A stretch of 64,000 bases of DNA from Rattus norvegicus. Lineage: Eukaryota; Chordata; Mammalia; Rodentia; Muridae. A program made the position numbers and the translations under genes. Each line of letters opens with the position of its first letter. The first letter of the stretch is position 1. The notes beneath the pieces were generated by a model. That model was not told the origin of the DNA and did no database searches. It saw only the letters and a list, made by a program, of their open reading frames with translations. The stretch lies in contig NC_086024.1 of NCBI RefSeq assembly GCF_036323735.1, positions 135,621,053-135,685,052 on the forward strand, given 5' to 3'. This document shows positions 54,965-64,000 of the stretch, in pieces.

Positions 54965-55528
54965 CTCTCGCTACTTTAAATTTAAGTATAATTTCTTACC
55001 TTAGTGAGTAGGCGACCTTGGCGGAACTGGATCTTCCCAGCTCTCCTGAGAATGTAACGATGTTGAGCCTGATTCGAGAACAATTTCTTTGAGCTTCAAC
55101 TGACTGTAACGCTAGTTGGAGCCTGTTCTTGCCAACAGTAGAGCATCAACGCAGCCTGATATATAGCGACTGCTGTGTAATTTGTAAGTTTTACTGTTTA
55201 ATTAAACAAACATTTAGTTTGCTACAAGCAGTGTTGCAGGCGTTGGAGATATATGAAAAGCAGCCTAGACAAGATCCCTAAATTCTCGTTACTGTAAAGT
55301 GAGGTTGAAAAATTCTCACCCGAACGGGTTGCAGTGAAGACTAAATAAGATGTCCCTGGTGTCCACCCAATTCCTGGGGGCATTTACCTGAGGCCTGATA
55401 GGGTCTGTCACACCTCAAGTGCTTAATAAATGTTTGTCCAAATACCAAGGGATATTAGCACCTGTCACCTCTGTATCATTCCTATCTGTCTAGGGGTAAG
55501 CCTGATTTTAAGTATTAAGGATTCAGGG

Positions 55529-55920
55529 TACTGGGGAGATGGCTCAGTGGTTAGGAGCACTGACTGCTCTTCCAGAGGACCTGAGTTTAAATCCCAGCAA
55601 CCATATAGTGGCTCACAACCATCTATAATTAGATCTGATGCCCCCTTCTGCTGTATCTGAAGACAACTACAGTGTTCTTGTATATATATAATCTTTTTTA
55701 AAAAAATATTGAGGGGGCTGGAGAGATGGCTCAGTGGTTAAGAGCACTGACTGCTCTTCCCGAGGTCTTGAGTTCAATTCCCAGCACCCACATGGTGGCT
55801 CACAACCATCCATAATGAGATCTGATGTCCTCTTCTCATGTGTCTGAAGACAGTGACAGTGTACTCACATACATATAATAAATAAATCTTTTTAAAAAAA
55901 GAATTTGTATAAAAAAAAAG
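55529..55920 (+). mobile_element. Two B2 SINEs in the same orientation
   Basis: First B2 about 55529-55700, second about 55714-55910. AGTATTAAGGATTCAGG (about 55513) and AGTATTGAGGATTCAGG (about 55919) bracket the pair; the second sits in the tail of the first. Confidence 0.94.
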
Positions 55921-56699
55921 TATTGAGGATTCAGGACAAATGTTACCCTTTGACCCAATTAAAACAGGCAGTGGGAGCGGTATTTTTGCTGTCTTGGGCA
56001 GTAGAAGCCATATGTCCTGTTGTTGGAGTCCCAGGGTAGCAAAGGGCTTTGCCAAGGTCTCCTACTGGTGGGCCCCTGAACTCAGACACCAGCCCATGGC
56101 TTCCAGCTCCTCCTATGCTTCCCCTACACCCAGAAGAAATTGGGCAAAAAGGGTTTCAACATGTACATATTTTATGGAGGGGTGTGTTTCAAATTGACCT
56201 GGAACAGCTGATGTGTTTTAGCAAATCAGAAGCAACATCTGAAAAGGCCTTCTGTTGTCTATTTGTCTTTTTTAATCGTCTAACAGTTTTGATATGCATG
56301 TGTTGCTCACTGAAACATTTAAAATTCTGATTTCCCTACTTGTTCACCATTTCCCCATCTCACCCAAAGCCCAGAACCCACAAGCAGGACTTCAGTTTCT
56401 ATATGGGAAATGTTCTGCCCTCCTCATGTCTGTGTTTTCCAGGGCCTTAACTCAAAATTTAAAAATGTGAAAAGGTAAAAGGACAAAGGCATGGACGAGG
56501 CTAGAACTCAGCGATTGGACTCTGCGTTGTGTGCGTAAAGCCCTGAGTCTGATCACTACAGAGCCACTACAGAGGGGAGAACGCGCTTAGAGGCGTGGAG
56601 CCTCAAAGAGAGTGGAAGGCCAAAAGGATCAACTCAGGCTGTCTGGCCACCCTGAGGACTAGAATTCCAGAAAGAGCAAAAGATACAGAGGAAAGGGAG

Positions 56700-56820
56700 T
56701 TAGCAGGCATTTGTGCTGTTAGTCCCAACACTGGGGGTTGGGGTCGGGGTCGGGGGTGGAGGCAGGCAGGTCTCTGGGAGTTCAAGGCTAGCCTGGTCTA
56801 CATAGTTCCAGCTACATAGA
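56700..56820 (+). mobile_element. B1 SINE (diverged)
   Basis: GTTCAAGGCTAGCCTGGTCT with an internal GGGGTC repeat. Confidence 0.75.
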
Positions 56821-57059
56821 CTTTGGAAAATGCTTTTTTTATCCTTGGCCACTTCAGTTTTCCTGTACTGTGACTCTTTCCACCAGACCTTCTGATACAG
56901 AAGCAGGAGACAATGCCACTGTCTCTACTGTAAACTGTCTTTCTTAAATCCTCTAGCTCCCAGTGTGATAACCTTGAGATAGACCAACAGAAGCACAGGG
57001 TTGGGCAGTCATCGAATCGTGGTACTCAATTGACCGTCGGAGCTGTCAGCAGATTATTG

Positions 57060-57167
57060 CTTTTTTTTTTTTTTTTTTTGGTTCTTTTTTTCGGAGCTGG
57101 GGACCGAACCCAGGGCCTTGCGCTTCCTAGGCAAGCGCTCTACCACTGAGCTAAATCCCCAAGCCCC
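57060..57167 (-). mobile_element. ID element
   Basis: Inverted ID between GATTATTGCTTTTT copies (57051 and 57168). Confidence 0.97.
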
Positions 57168-57246
57168 GATTATTGCTTTTTCAATAAGCCAAATACTTTA
57201 TCTCTTCATATGACCTCCACAGCCAAGAGTTTTAAACACTTGTTTT

Positions 57247-57441
57247 GGGCTGGAGAGATGGCTCAGTGGTTAAGAGCACCGACTGCTCTTCCCAAGGTCC
57301 TGAGTTCAAATCCCAGCAACCACATGATGGCTCACAACCATCTGAAATGAGTCTGATGCCCTCTTCTGGTGTGTCTGAAGATAGCGACAGTGTAACCATA
57401 ATATATAATAAATAAATAAAATATTTAAAAAAAAACAAAAA
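57247..57441 (+). mobile_element. B2 SINE
   Basis: Perfect AAACACTTGTTTT at 57234-57246 and 57442-57454. Confidence 0.97.
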
Positions 57442-58334
57442 AAACACTTGTTTTATCTTTAGCTTGTGTGTGCCTTTGTCTCCAGACATTGCGTAGAGGA
57501 GCCTAAGGAGGCCAGAGGAACCAGAGCCCCTGGATCCGGAGCTGCAGGTGATTGCTGGGAATTGACCTGTCCTTTGCAAGAGCAGTGGCTTATCTTAATC
57601 TCTGACCTTCCCTTCCCCCACCCCCCGCACCCTAGCTTCACTAGAATGTTCCCAGAACGCGCAGCATGTTTTCAAACCCAGAGTCTCAGGTAAGCTCAAG
57701 GAGCGCTTTAGGATTCCCAATATCTGATGGACGCCTGCTCAGTGCCTGCTAGTCATACGCACTTAGGCTCTAAACAGCAAAAGCCTCACAGCAACAAGCC
57801 AACAAGCCAGTCACCACAAAGCGTAGGCAGAGATGGTGACAAGTTTCTAAAGTGTTAAGGGGAAAAGTTGGTCATATCTCAAAGTTTTGGTTCTGGTATC
57901 GCATTGAATTTACTGGCCGTAAAAGACAGCAGTGTGCCCTTCTAATTGCTTCTAGTTCTCTTCTAGAAGTCTCCAGTTGTTGGTCTGGTGGGGGCAGAAG
58001 CAAAATGGGATCACACACGCAAGGAGGACTCGACACCTTCCAAGAGTCCCCAATTGGATGTTGGATGTCCAGAATCCAAATGAAAGGTAAGTGGGGGAGA
58101 CAACACCCTGGGGCTGGGAGGAGAGAGATTCGGCACAGACGAGGAGGAACGGGATCTGAAACAGCATGGGAAAGGCTAGGGCCATGAGTTGGGCAGCACG
58201 CATGGAGAACAGCCAACCCAAGTTGTAGCAAGAAGCCCTAGAAGGCATCTCCAGCTAAGAGCAGCTAAGAGCAGCAAAGAACAGCACGACTGCTCTCCGG
58301 TCTTCTGCATTTGACTATTTAAGAAAGGGATTCG

Positions 58335-58624
58335 AGGGCTGGTTAGATGGCTCAGTGGTTAAGAGCACTGACTGCTCTCCCAGAGGTCCTGAGTTCAAAT
58401 CCCAGCAACCACATGGTGGCTCGCAACTATCTGTAATCCCTCTTCTGGTGTTTCTGAAAACAGCTACAGTGTACTTATATATATAAAATAAATAAATAAA
58501 TCTTGGGGTTGGGGATTTAGCTCAGTGGTAGAGCGCTTGCTTAGCAAGCGCAAGGCCCTGGGTTCGGTCCCCAGCTCTGAAAAAAAGAAAAAAAAATAAA
58601 TAAATCTTTAAAAAGGGGGGGGGG
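58335..58624 (+). mobile_element. B2 SINE with an ID element in its tail
   Basis: B2 58335-58503 is interrupted in its AAATAAATCTT tail by an ID (58504-58590). AAGAAAGGGATTCG lies before (58321) and after (58625) the whole. Confidence 0.95.
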
Positions 58625-58638
58625 AAGAAAGGGATTCG

Positions 58639-59037
58639 GGGTTTCTGAAAACATGGCGAATGTTCCTGAGACCTGCCGGACATTCTGCAAGAAATGTGGG
58701 AAGCCCCAACCCCACAAGGACGCAGTACAAGAAGGGCAAGGATTCTTTGTCTGCCCAAGGAAAGCAGTGTTATGACAGGAAACAGAGTGGCTATGGCAGG
58801 CAGACGAAGCCCATTTTCCGCAAAACATCTAAAAAGTCTAAGAAGATTGTGCTGAGACTGGAGTGCGTTGAGCCTAACTGCAGATCTAAGAGGACGATGG
58901 CTATTGAGAGGTGCAAGCATTTTGAACTGGGAGGTGGCAAGAAGAGAAAGGGCCAGGTGATCCAGTTCTAAGCCATTTTTGCTATGATGACAGCAAAATC
59001 TTGACCTTTCACCCCTTTAAAAAAAAAGAAAAAGAAA
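58639..59037 (+). pseudogene. Rpl36a-ps: Processed pseudogene of ribosomal protein L36a
   Basis: An intronless copy of Rpl36a mRNA. The coding remnant runs from ATG 58653 to TAA 58971: MANVPETCRTFCKKCGKPQP, then a 2-base loss after CACAAGG breaks the frame, and the rest (KGKDSLSAQGKQCYDRKQS ... KRKGQVIQF) continues in another frame. It includes the 3' UTR (GCTATGATGACAGCAAAATC) and an A-rich tail, and is flanked by AAGAAAGGGATTC (58625) and AAGAAAGGAATTC (59038), a target-site duplication with one difference. It lacks introns and is frameshifted, so it is not a functional ribosomal gene. Substitutions at conserved positions (for example Arg to Cys) support decay. Confidence 0.93.
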
Positions 59038-59050
59038 AAGAAAGGAATTC

Positions 59051-59338
59051 TGGCTGGAGAGATGGCTGAGTGGTAAAGAGCACTGACTGCTCTTCCAGAG
59101 ATCCTGAGTTCAAATTCCAGAAACCACATGGTAGCTTACAACCATCTGCAATGAGATCTGATGCCCTCTTCTGGTGTGTCTGAAGACAGCTACAATTACT
59201 TATACATAATAAATAAATCTTTAAAAAAAAGAAAGGAGGGGCTGGGGATTTAGCTCAGTGGTAGAGCGCTTACCTAGGAAGCGCAAGGCCCTGGGTTCGG
59301 TCCCCAGCTCCGAAAAAAAGAACAGAAAAAAAAAAAAA
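59051..59338 (+). mobile_element. B2 SINE followed by an ID element
   Basis: B2 59051-59229, then ID 59239-59335. AAGAAAGGAATTC lies before (59038) and after (59338) the pair, and a partial AAGAAAGGAG sits between them. Confidence 0.95.
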
Positions 59339-60230
59339 AGAAAGGAATTCAATAATCCAGGCAGATCAACAACTCTCATATAAAAAGCTAAACAATGAAA
59401 CACAGGGTGACACAAAAAAATTCTACTGGAAAGAAACAAATCGGCTGGGGGTGCCCTAATTTCGTAGTTTGTTTAGCTCGTATGAAGGGTTAGATTCCCA
59501 GCATGGCATTAAAAATCAGCGGTGGCAGTGAGTGCCAATATTCTTAGTCTCTGAGAGATGGAAACAAGAGGAACAGTTCAATGCCATCCTCAGCTATGAG
59601 AATGGCCTGGGTTAAATGACACCATAGCTCAAAAAAGCGAACAAGTGAAAAATCAGAAAGTGGTCCATTTAAAATGCTGCATGTCATCCACTCCCTTAAG
59701 AAAACTAAATTTATTTAGCCTCCTGGCTTCTGAGTTCCGTGGCTCTCGGGTGTCCCCTAGCGTTCTCTCTTAGTCACTGCGCCTGGCCGCGTCTCGGTGT
59801 CTGGGAGCCGGGGGAGCTTGAGCACTAAGCGGGTTCCCCTGCGGGTTCTGAGCCATCCCTTGGGGAAGTGGGCTCGAACTCCCAGCGTCTGCTGAGGTCC
59901 GCTTGGCTGCGGCCTTCTGGAGTGCACCACGTGGTGGTGGGAGAGGATTCGCTGCATTAATACCCGGGCTGTGTAAACAGATTACAAACAGGGGCATAGG
60001 GAACCTGCCATCAGTGACAGCAGGAGTCTTGCCTCGACTTCCCAAATGCTGGAGTTTATAGGTGGCAAGCGACACCTCGCCCGTCTAAGTTATTTACTGG
60101 CTCGAAGAGTCAGGGTCTGTCTGGAAACACTTCCAGCCCCCTGCCTCCGCCTGACACCTTTCTGAGCCTGGTTTTAGGGGAATCTGCAAAGCGGTGTTAC
60201 TCTGGCCGAGGGGTTGCCAGCTACAAAAGT

Positions 60231-60274
60231 ATTTTAGTGTAAGTCCGTGATATTGTCCGAACTTACACTAAAAT
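60231..60274. repeat. Perfect 14-bp inverted repeat with 16-nt loop
   Basis: ATTTTAGTGTAAGT (60231-60244) and its exact reverse complement (60261-60274). Origin not recognised. Confidence 0.9.
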
Positions 60275-60339
60275 GCCGGGGTGAGGGCTAAGTCTTTTGT
60301 TTGTTTGGTTTTGTTTCTTTCCTTTCTTTCTTTTTTCTT

Positions 60340-60842
60340 TTCTTTAAGATTTATTTATTTATATGTAAGTATATTGTAGCTGTCTTCACACACACCAGAA
60401 GAGAGCATCAGATCTCATTACAGATGGTTGTGAGCCACCATGTGATTGCTGGGATTTGAACTCAGGACCTCTGGAAGAGCAGTCAGTGCGCTTAATCACT
60501 GAGCTATCTCTCCAGCCCCCTTTCTTCTTCTTCTTTTTTTTTTTTTTTAAATATTTTATTTATCTTTGGTTCTTTTTTTTTTTTTTTTCGGAGCTGGGGA
60601 CCGAACCCAGGGCCTTGCGCTTCCTAGGTAAGCGCTCTACCACTGAGCTAAATCCCCAGCCCCATATTTTATTTATCTTATGTATATGATGAGTACACTG
60701 TAGCTGTCTTCAGACACACCAGAAGAGGGCATCAGCTCACACTGTAGATGATTGTGAGCCACCATGTGGTCGCTGGGAACCGAACTCAGGACCTCTGGAA
60801 GAACAGCCATTGCTCCTAACCACTGAGCCATCTCTCCAGCCC
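60340..60842 (-). mobile_element. Two inverted B2 SINEs, one carrying an ID element
   Basis: B2 60347-60519; B2 60664-60842 with an inverted ID (60567-60663) in its 3' end, bracketed by ATATTTTATTTATCTT. CTT/pyrimidine-rich runs flank them (60843-60912). Confidence 0.95.
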
Positions 60843-60965
60843 TCTTCTTCTTCTTCTTTTTTTTTTCTTTTTTCTTTTTTTCTTTCTTTCTTCTCCTCCT
60901 CCTTTTTTTTTGAGAAAAGCGTTGGTCTGGTTCACTTCATGCATCACAACGATTTATAATGACAT

Positions 60966-61045
60966 TTTTGAGCCTGGCGTGGTGGCGCGCGCCTGTAATC
61001 TCAGTGTTCGGAAGGCTGAGGCGGGAGAGTTGCCCCGAGTTGAAA
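60966..61045 (+). mobile_element. 7SL-derived SINE fragment (B1-type)
   Basis: GCCTGGCGTGGTGGCGCGCG, CTGTAATCTCAGTGTTCGGA, AGGCTGAGGCGGGAGAGTTG; keeps many CpGs. Confidence 0.75.
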
Positions 61046-61777
61046 GAAAGCTAGAAGTGAATTCCAGGCCATGTCCAGATGAAGCTGAAGATCCCCTTCC
61101 CAGCCACCGGCTGTCCGAAACTGTAGAACATGCTAAAAACTTTTGGCCAAGAAGATGAAAAAAGCCAAAGGGTGGGGGTGGGACCTCCAGGAACAGATCG
61201 CCAAGTGGTGCGGGCTGTTTTCGCTGAGAGCTTCTACTTCCGAGTCTGAGTCCAATCAAAAATAGCCTTTAAGAATAACAAATACATAATCAGACTTTGG
61301 GGGCCGCGGTGTGGGGTATTAGCACAGGATTCCGGTCCGCAGGAAGGAAGCTAAGGCCCTAGCAGCTGCTGGTGACTTGATGCCGTGAAATTCGGTGGTT
61401 CTTTGCTTTTGGTCTGGATTTCCGTATTCTAAGTTTGATTCAGCCATGGCAACGGCGTTAGTTCACTAATTTTCTCGCTGCAAATATTCTGACCTGGAAT
61501 ATTTGAAAGCTTCCTTGCTGCGGAGTCAGGCCCTGGCCGGCAACTGGCATGTTCCCTGGAAAAGCCTTGTTCTCTGTGCGCCGCCTTGGAGTCCACAGGT
61601 ATCACTTTTTTCATCTGGTCCAGGAACAGTACACGGAGCAAGAGCTCGGGTGCGGCGGGAAGCAAGTGGGAGAGAGGCGGACGCATGGAACTCAGGGGAG
61701 AGGAGGAGCCAGGTCGCTTGGAACGCAGGGCGTTGAAGAAACCTTGTAGGCTGTCTGAGAGCGCCACAACTCCATCT

Positions 61778-61851
61778 GGCCGGTTAGCTCAGTTGGTTAG
61801 AGCGTGGTGCTAATAACGCCAAGGTCGCGGGTTCGATCCCCGTACGGGCCA
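61778..61851 (+). tRNA. tRNA-Ile (anticodon AAT)
   Basis: A 74-nt intronless cloverleaf starting GGCCGGTTAGCTCAGTTGG. It has a D loop with A box (TTAGCTCAGTTGG), anticodon loop CTAATAA with AAT at 61812-61814, T arm GCGGGTTCGATCCCCGT (B box GGTTCGATCC) and discriminator A at 61851. The acceptor stem pairs except G5-G68, a mismatch that I recall in the standard mammalian tRNA-Ile(AAT). A run of six T at 61863-61868 is a good pol III terminator. The A34 would be edited to inosine. It looks intact and expressed. Confidence 0.97.
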
Positions 61852-61862
61852 GAAGCGCAAAC

Positions 61863-61868
61863 TTTTTT
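61863..61868 (+). terminator. RNA polymerase III terminator of tRNA-Ile
   Basis: TTTTTT 12 nt after the mature tRNA end. Confidence 0.85.
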
Positions 61869-62395
61869 AAAAGAAAATTTGATATTCTCGAAAGTTGATT
61901 TCAGTATCTTCCTAGCCTAACCCGCCAGTAACACCGCGGAAGTTCCTGCTGCTCCTAGTCTCCCGCCCCACCAGCCACTTGAATGAATAGGACATTATAT
62001 TATTCCTTCAAAAGCGTTGGTTTTAAATCTAGCTCTTGTCATCCAGCACATTTTCCAAGACTCCACTTTCTGTGGCGGTGCAGATGGCTTCGGGTGGACC
62101 TCAGTGTTCATTGAAGTTCTTAGTGCTGAAAATGCATGTCAGAACGACGCGTTTCGCGGGTATTTACTGCAAGCAGACTGCACGCGCTGGGCGGTCCCCG
62201 CAGCACCCGCCAAGGACACTGCGGTGTTTTCAGAGACTGACCACCCGTCTAGACGGCTTCGCTTGTTTCTGCCTCCTTTTCAACTCCGCACTGCTTTGTC
62301 CTTTTAGTTCTGCGTTCGGAGGCAGAGGACAGTGAGCACGTTTCTCACAGAATTTTCTAGTCTCTGGGCTGATCATGGGCGTTTACCAAAAATAA

Positions 62396-62440
62396 AACCA
62401 ACCAACCAACCAACCAAACAAACAAACAAACAAAAAACCC
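62396..62440. repeat. (ACCA)n/(AAAC)n repeat
   Basis: CCAACCAACCAACCAA followed by CAAACAAACAAA. Confidence 0.95.
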
Positions 62441-63377
62441 CAGCTTTCTGGGCTCGTCACCTTTTAGCTCCTTTGTGGGGACACGGTGTTGCATTTTGTT
62501 TTCCATAGTCCAGGCTGACAGGATTCTCCTCCTGCCTCCACCGCTGACAGCTGAGATTACCCAATTGTCCACCACACCCGTTGGCTCTATCCTTTTCTCA
62601 AATGTGGTTGGACTCTGGATTAGAGAACAGCAGCTCAAATCCATAGAGTTTAGGGTCTTGACGAGCACTTGTGATGCAGTGAGAGTTATGGATCTCATGC
62701 TGGTGGGTGAGACTGCTGTTATTACATACAAAATCAAAATAGATGGACTGCCAGTCCCCAGAATAGGGGCCTGCACATGTCATGTCTCGGATGAGAGTTC
62801 CTGATACTTGATTAGACCCAGGGACACAGTAGGGAGAGGAGCTGGGCACTGAGACTAGATCTCGAACTCGCTCTCCCTTTTCTCCCTGACCTAGCTGTTG
62901 CTTTCCACCATGGGGCGGGCTCCTTTACCGCTACTGTTGTGAACTTAGCGCAGAGCCATGGGTTGGGCTCCTCCAGCTTTATGCTGTAAACCTGATAGTG
63001 CAGGAACTAGGCAGTAGCTCCATCAGCGCAAGGGAAGGGTAATCTGTTTCTGTTTGTCATTTTCAGATCTAGGGATGAAGCAGACAGAGCCCTGCTAGTG
63101 ATGGCTGGACCCTCTGCCACCAAGCTGGAGCCCAGCCCTTCGAACTGTGGTTTTGGCATGACTTCTCTGTGTCAGTGGACATGGGAAAGGACTGGCAGAT
63201 GGTGACAGGACTGACCCTTTTGATAAGAGAAGAAAGAAAGCAGATGACTCTCTGGTGTAGCCTTGACTGTCCAGTAAGTGGGATCCGTTGGGTGAAGTGC
63301 TGAGACAGAGGAAGGAATTGCAGACTGCTGCCTGCAACACATACATCTGTAGAGATTCAGAATAAACCACCCGAAGT

Positions 63378-63545
63378 GGGCGGCCACCGGGACACACACC
63401 TTTAATTCCAGCACTCTGGAGGCAGAGGCAGGCGGTAAGGCCAACCTGGTCTACACTGCTAGTTCCAGGACAGCCAAAGCTACACAGAGAAACCCTGTCT
63501 CAAAAACAGAATGTAATAAAACAAAAGTAAACAAATAAATAAAAT
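63378..63545 (+). mobile_element. B1 SINE
   Basis: ACACACACCTTTAATTCCAG ... CAGAGAAACCCTGTCTC with an A-rich tail. Confidence 0.9.
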
Positions 63546-63892
63546 TTAAATTATTTAGAAGCTAGTCATGGTGGTGAATGTCTTTAACCCCTTTAACCCT
63601 GGCACTGGAGGCATAAGAACCTCTGTAGTAGAATCGGAGGTGCGCTGCACCATGCTTGGTCCTCTGTGTTCCTTTACAAATACTATTCAGCATTCATGAT
63701 TCAGATACTGTCCTCTGATAACCCATCTTTTGTCTGTTAACTTGAAACACACACATCCTCTCAGATGATAACCTTTTTCTCTCCAGCACATTCAAGAGGA
63801 CATTAAAGCTGAGTCGACCTTCTGGAGAATGGGGTAATTCTAGACTTGTGGTTGGAGAGAAGAGAAAAGGAGGGAAATACTGAACAAACGTG

Positions 63893-63985
63893 TGGGCGTG
63901 GTAACAAGCACCTGTAATGCCAGCACTCAGGAGGCTGAGGCGGGCAGATGGCGAGCTCCAGGACAGCAGGAGTTATTTATGTAAC
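63893..63985 (+). mobile_element. B1-type SINE, 3' part missing
   Basis: GTGTGGGCGTGGTAACAAGC, CAGGAGGCTGAGGCGGGCAG. Confidence 0.75.
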
Positions 63986-64000
63986 CAGAAGCTGTTCCGC

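Larger units (their letters stand above)
54540..54970. promoter_or_regulatory. Mok: CpG island promoter of Mok
   Basis: A CpG-dense, GC-rich block stands out sharply from the AT-rich sequence on both sides and covers Mok exon 1. It has no obvious TATA box and contains X-box, YY1 and NRF1 motifs. No divergent gene start was recognised on the other strand. Confidence 0.8.
54971..61777. other. Intergenic region between the Mok promoter and tRNA-Ile
   Basis: Dense in retroelements (B2, ID, B1, Rpl36a pseudogene), with CpG-richer unique sequence at 59.7-60.15 kb and 61.2-61.76 kb. No spliced gene recognised. Confidence 0.7.
61869..64000. other. Region downstream of tRNA-Ile
   Basis: A CpG-bearing unique stretch (61.9-62.35 kb), an ACCA/CAAA repeat at 62.40 kb, unique sequence to 63.37 kb and two B1 elements near the end. 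No coding exon could be supported. Confidence 0.6.

Noticed and set aside
59757..60075. CpG-rich minus-strand ORFs that might be a gene start
   Set aside because: No splice donor with a continuing exon was found, and the upstream end runs into a B1-like fragment.
62017..62335. Overlapping 96-99 codon forward ORFs after the tRNA gene
   Set aside because: Two frames are open over the same GC-rich stretch with no splice or homology support; could belong to unrecognised non-coding sequence.
1..64000. A novel defence, phage or mobile gene system
   Set aside because: All multi-kilobase structure is explained by two mammalian genes, a tRNA gene, a processed pseudogene and SINEs or simple repeats.

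Overview
This 64 kb window is rodent nuclear DNA and almost certainly rat (Rattus). It carries 13 near full-length ID elements (the BC1/tRNA-Ala-derived SINE that expanded in rat), many B2 and B1 SINEs and long CA/TG microsatellites. Its genes have introns with GT-AG boundaries. No bacterial, phage or CRISPR-like system is present. The layout matches the mammalian WDR20 - MOK neighbourhood (human 14q32.31, from general knowledge).

Left part (1-14.1 kb): the 3' portion of Wdr20 on the + strand. Bases 1-8199 are intron, followed by a large 425-codon coding exon (8200-9477) with WD40 blades and an AT-rich 3' UTR ending near a poly(A) signal at 10082. A splice donor just before the stop suggests an alternative C-terminus; a candidate terminal exon with its own AATAAA lies at 13.9-14.13 kb.

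Middle (14.1-23.96 kb): intergenic space between two convergent genes, with SINEs, simple repeats and one AT-rich 3'UTR-like block, but no coding exon I can support.

Right-centre (23.96-54.9 kb): the complete Mok gene on the minus strand, a MAPK/MAK/MRK-type kinase of the RCK family. I could place all twelve coding exons. Their lengths sum to 1260 nt, i.e. 419 codons plus stop, with every junction in phase and every exon bounded by GT-AG. The gene starts in a CpG island at 54.5-54.97 kb that contains a consensus RFX X-box, a YY1 site and an NRF1 site; the X-box fits the known ciliary role of this kinase family. The exon 2 splice donor abuts five perfect tandem copies of a 32-bp unit, each carrying another good donor.

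Right end (55-64 kb): a retroelement-dense intergenic region holding a processed Rpl36a pseudogene (58.65-58.97 kb) and an intact tRNA-Ile(AAT) gene (61778-61851). Around the pseudogene, one 13-bp target sequence recurs at four or five element boundaries. Mok intron 1 also contains an 18-copy, 29-bp minisatellite that keeps all six frames open and creates large false ORFs.

The best leads are the tandem duplicated Mok splice donors, the X-box promoter, the alternative Wdr20 3' end and the repeated use of the same insertion targets by SINEs. Gene names rest on recognising the encoded proteins from memory; no database search was run.
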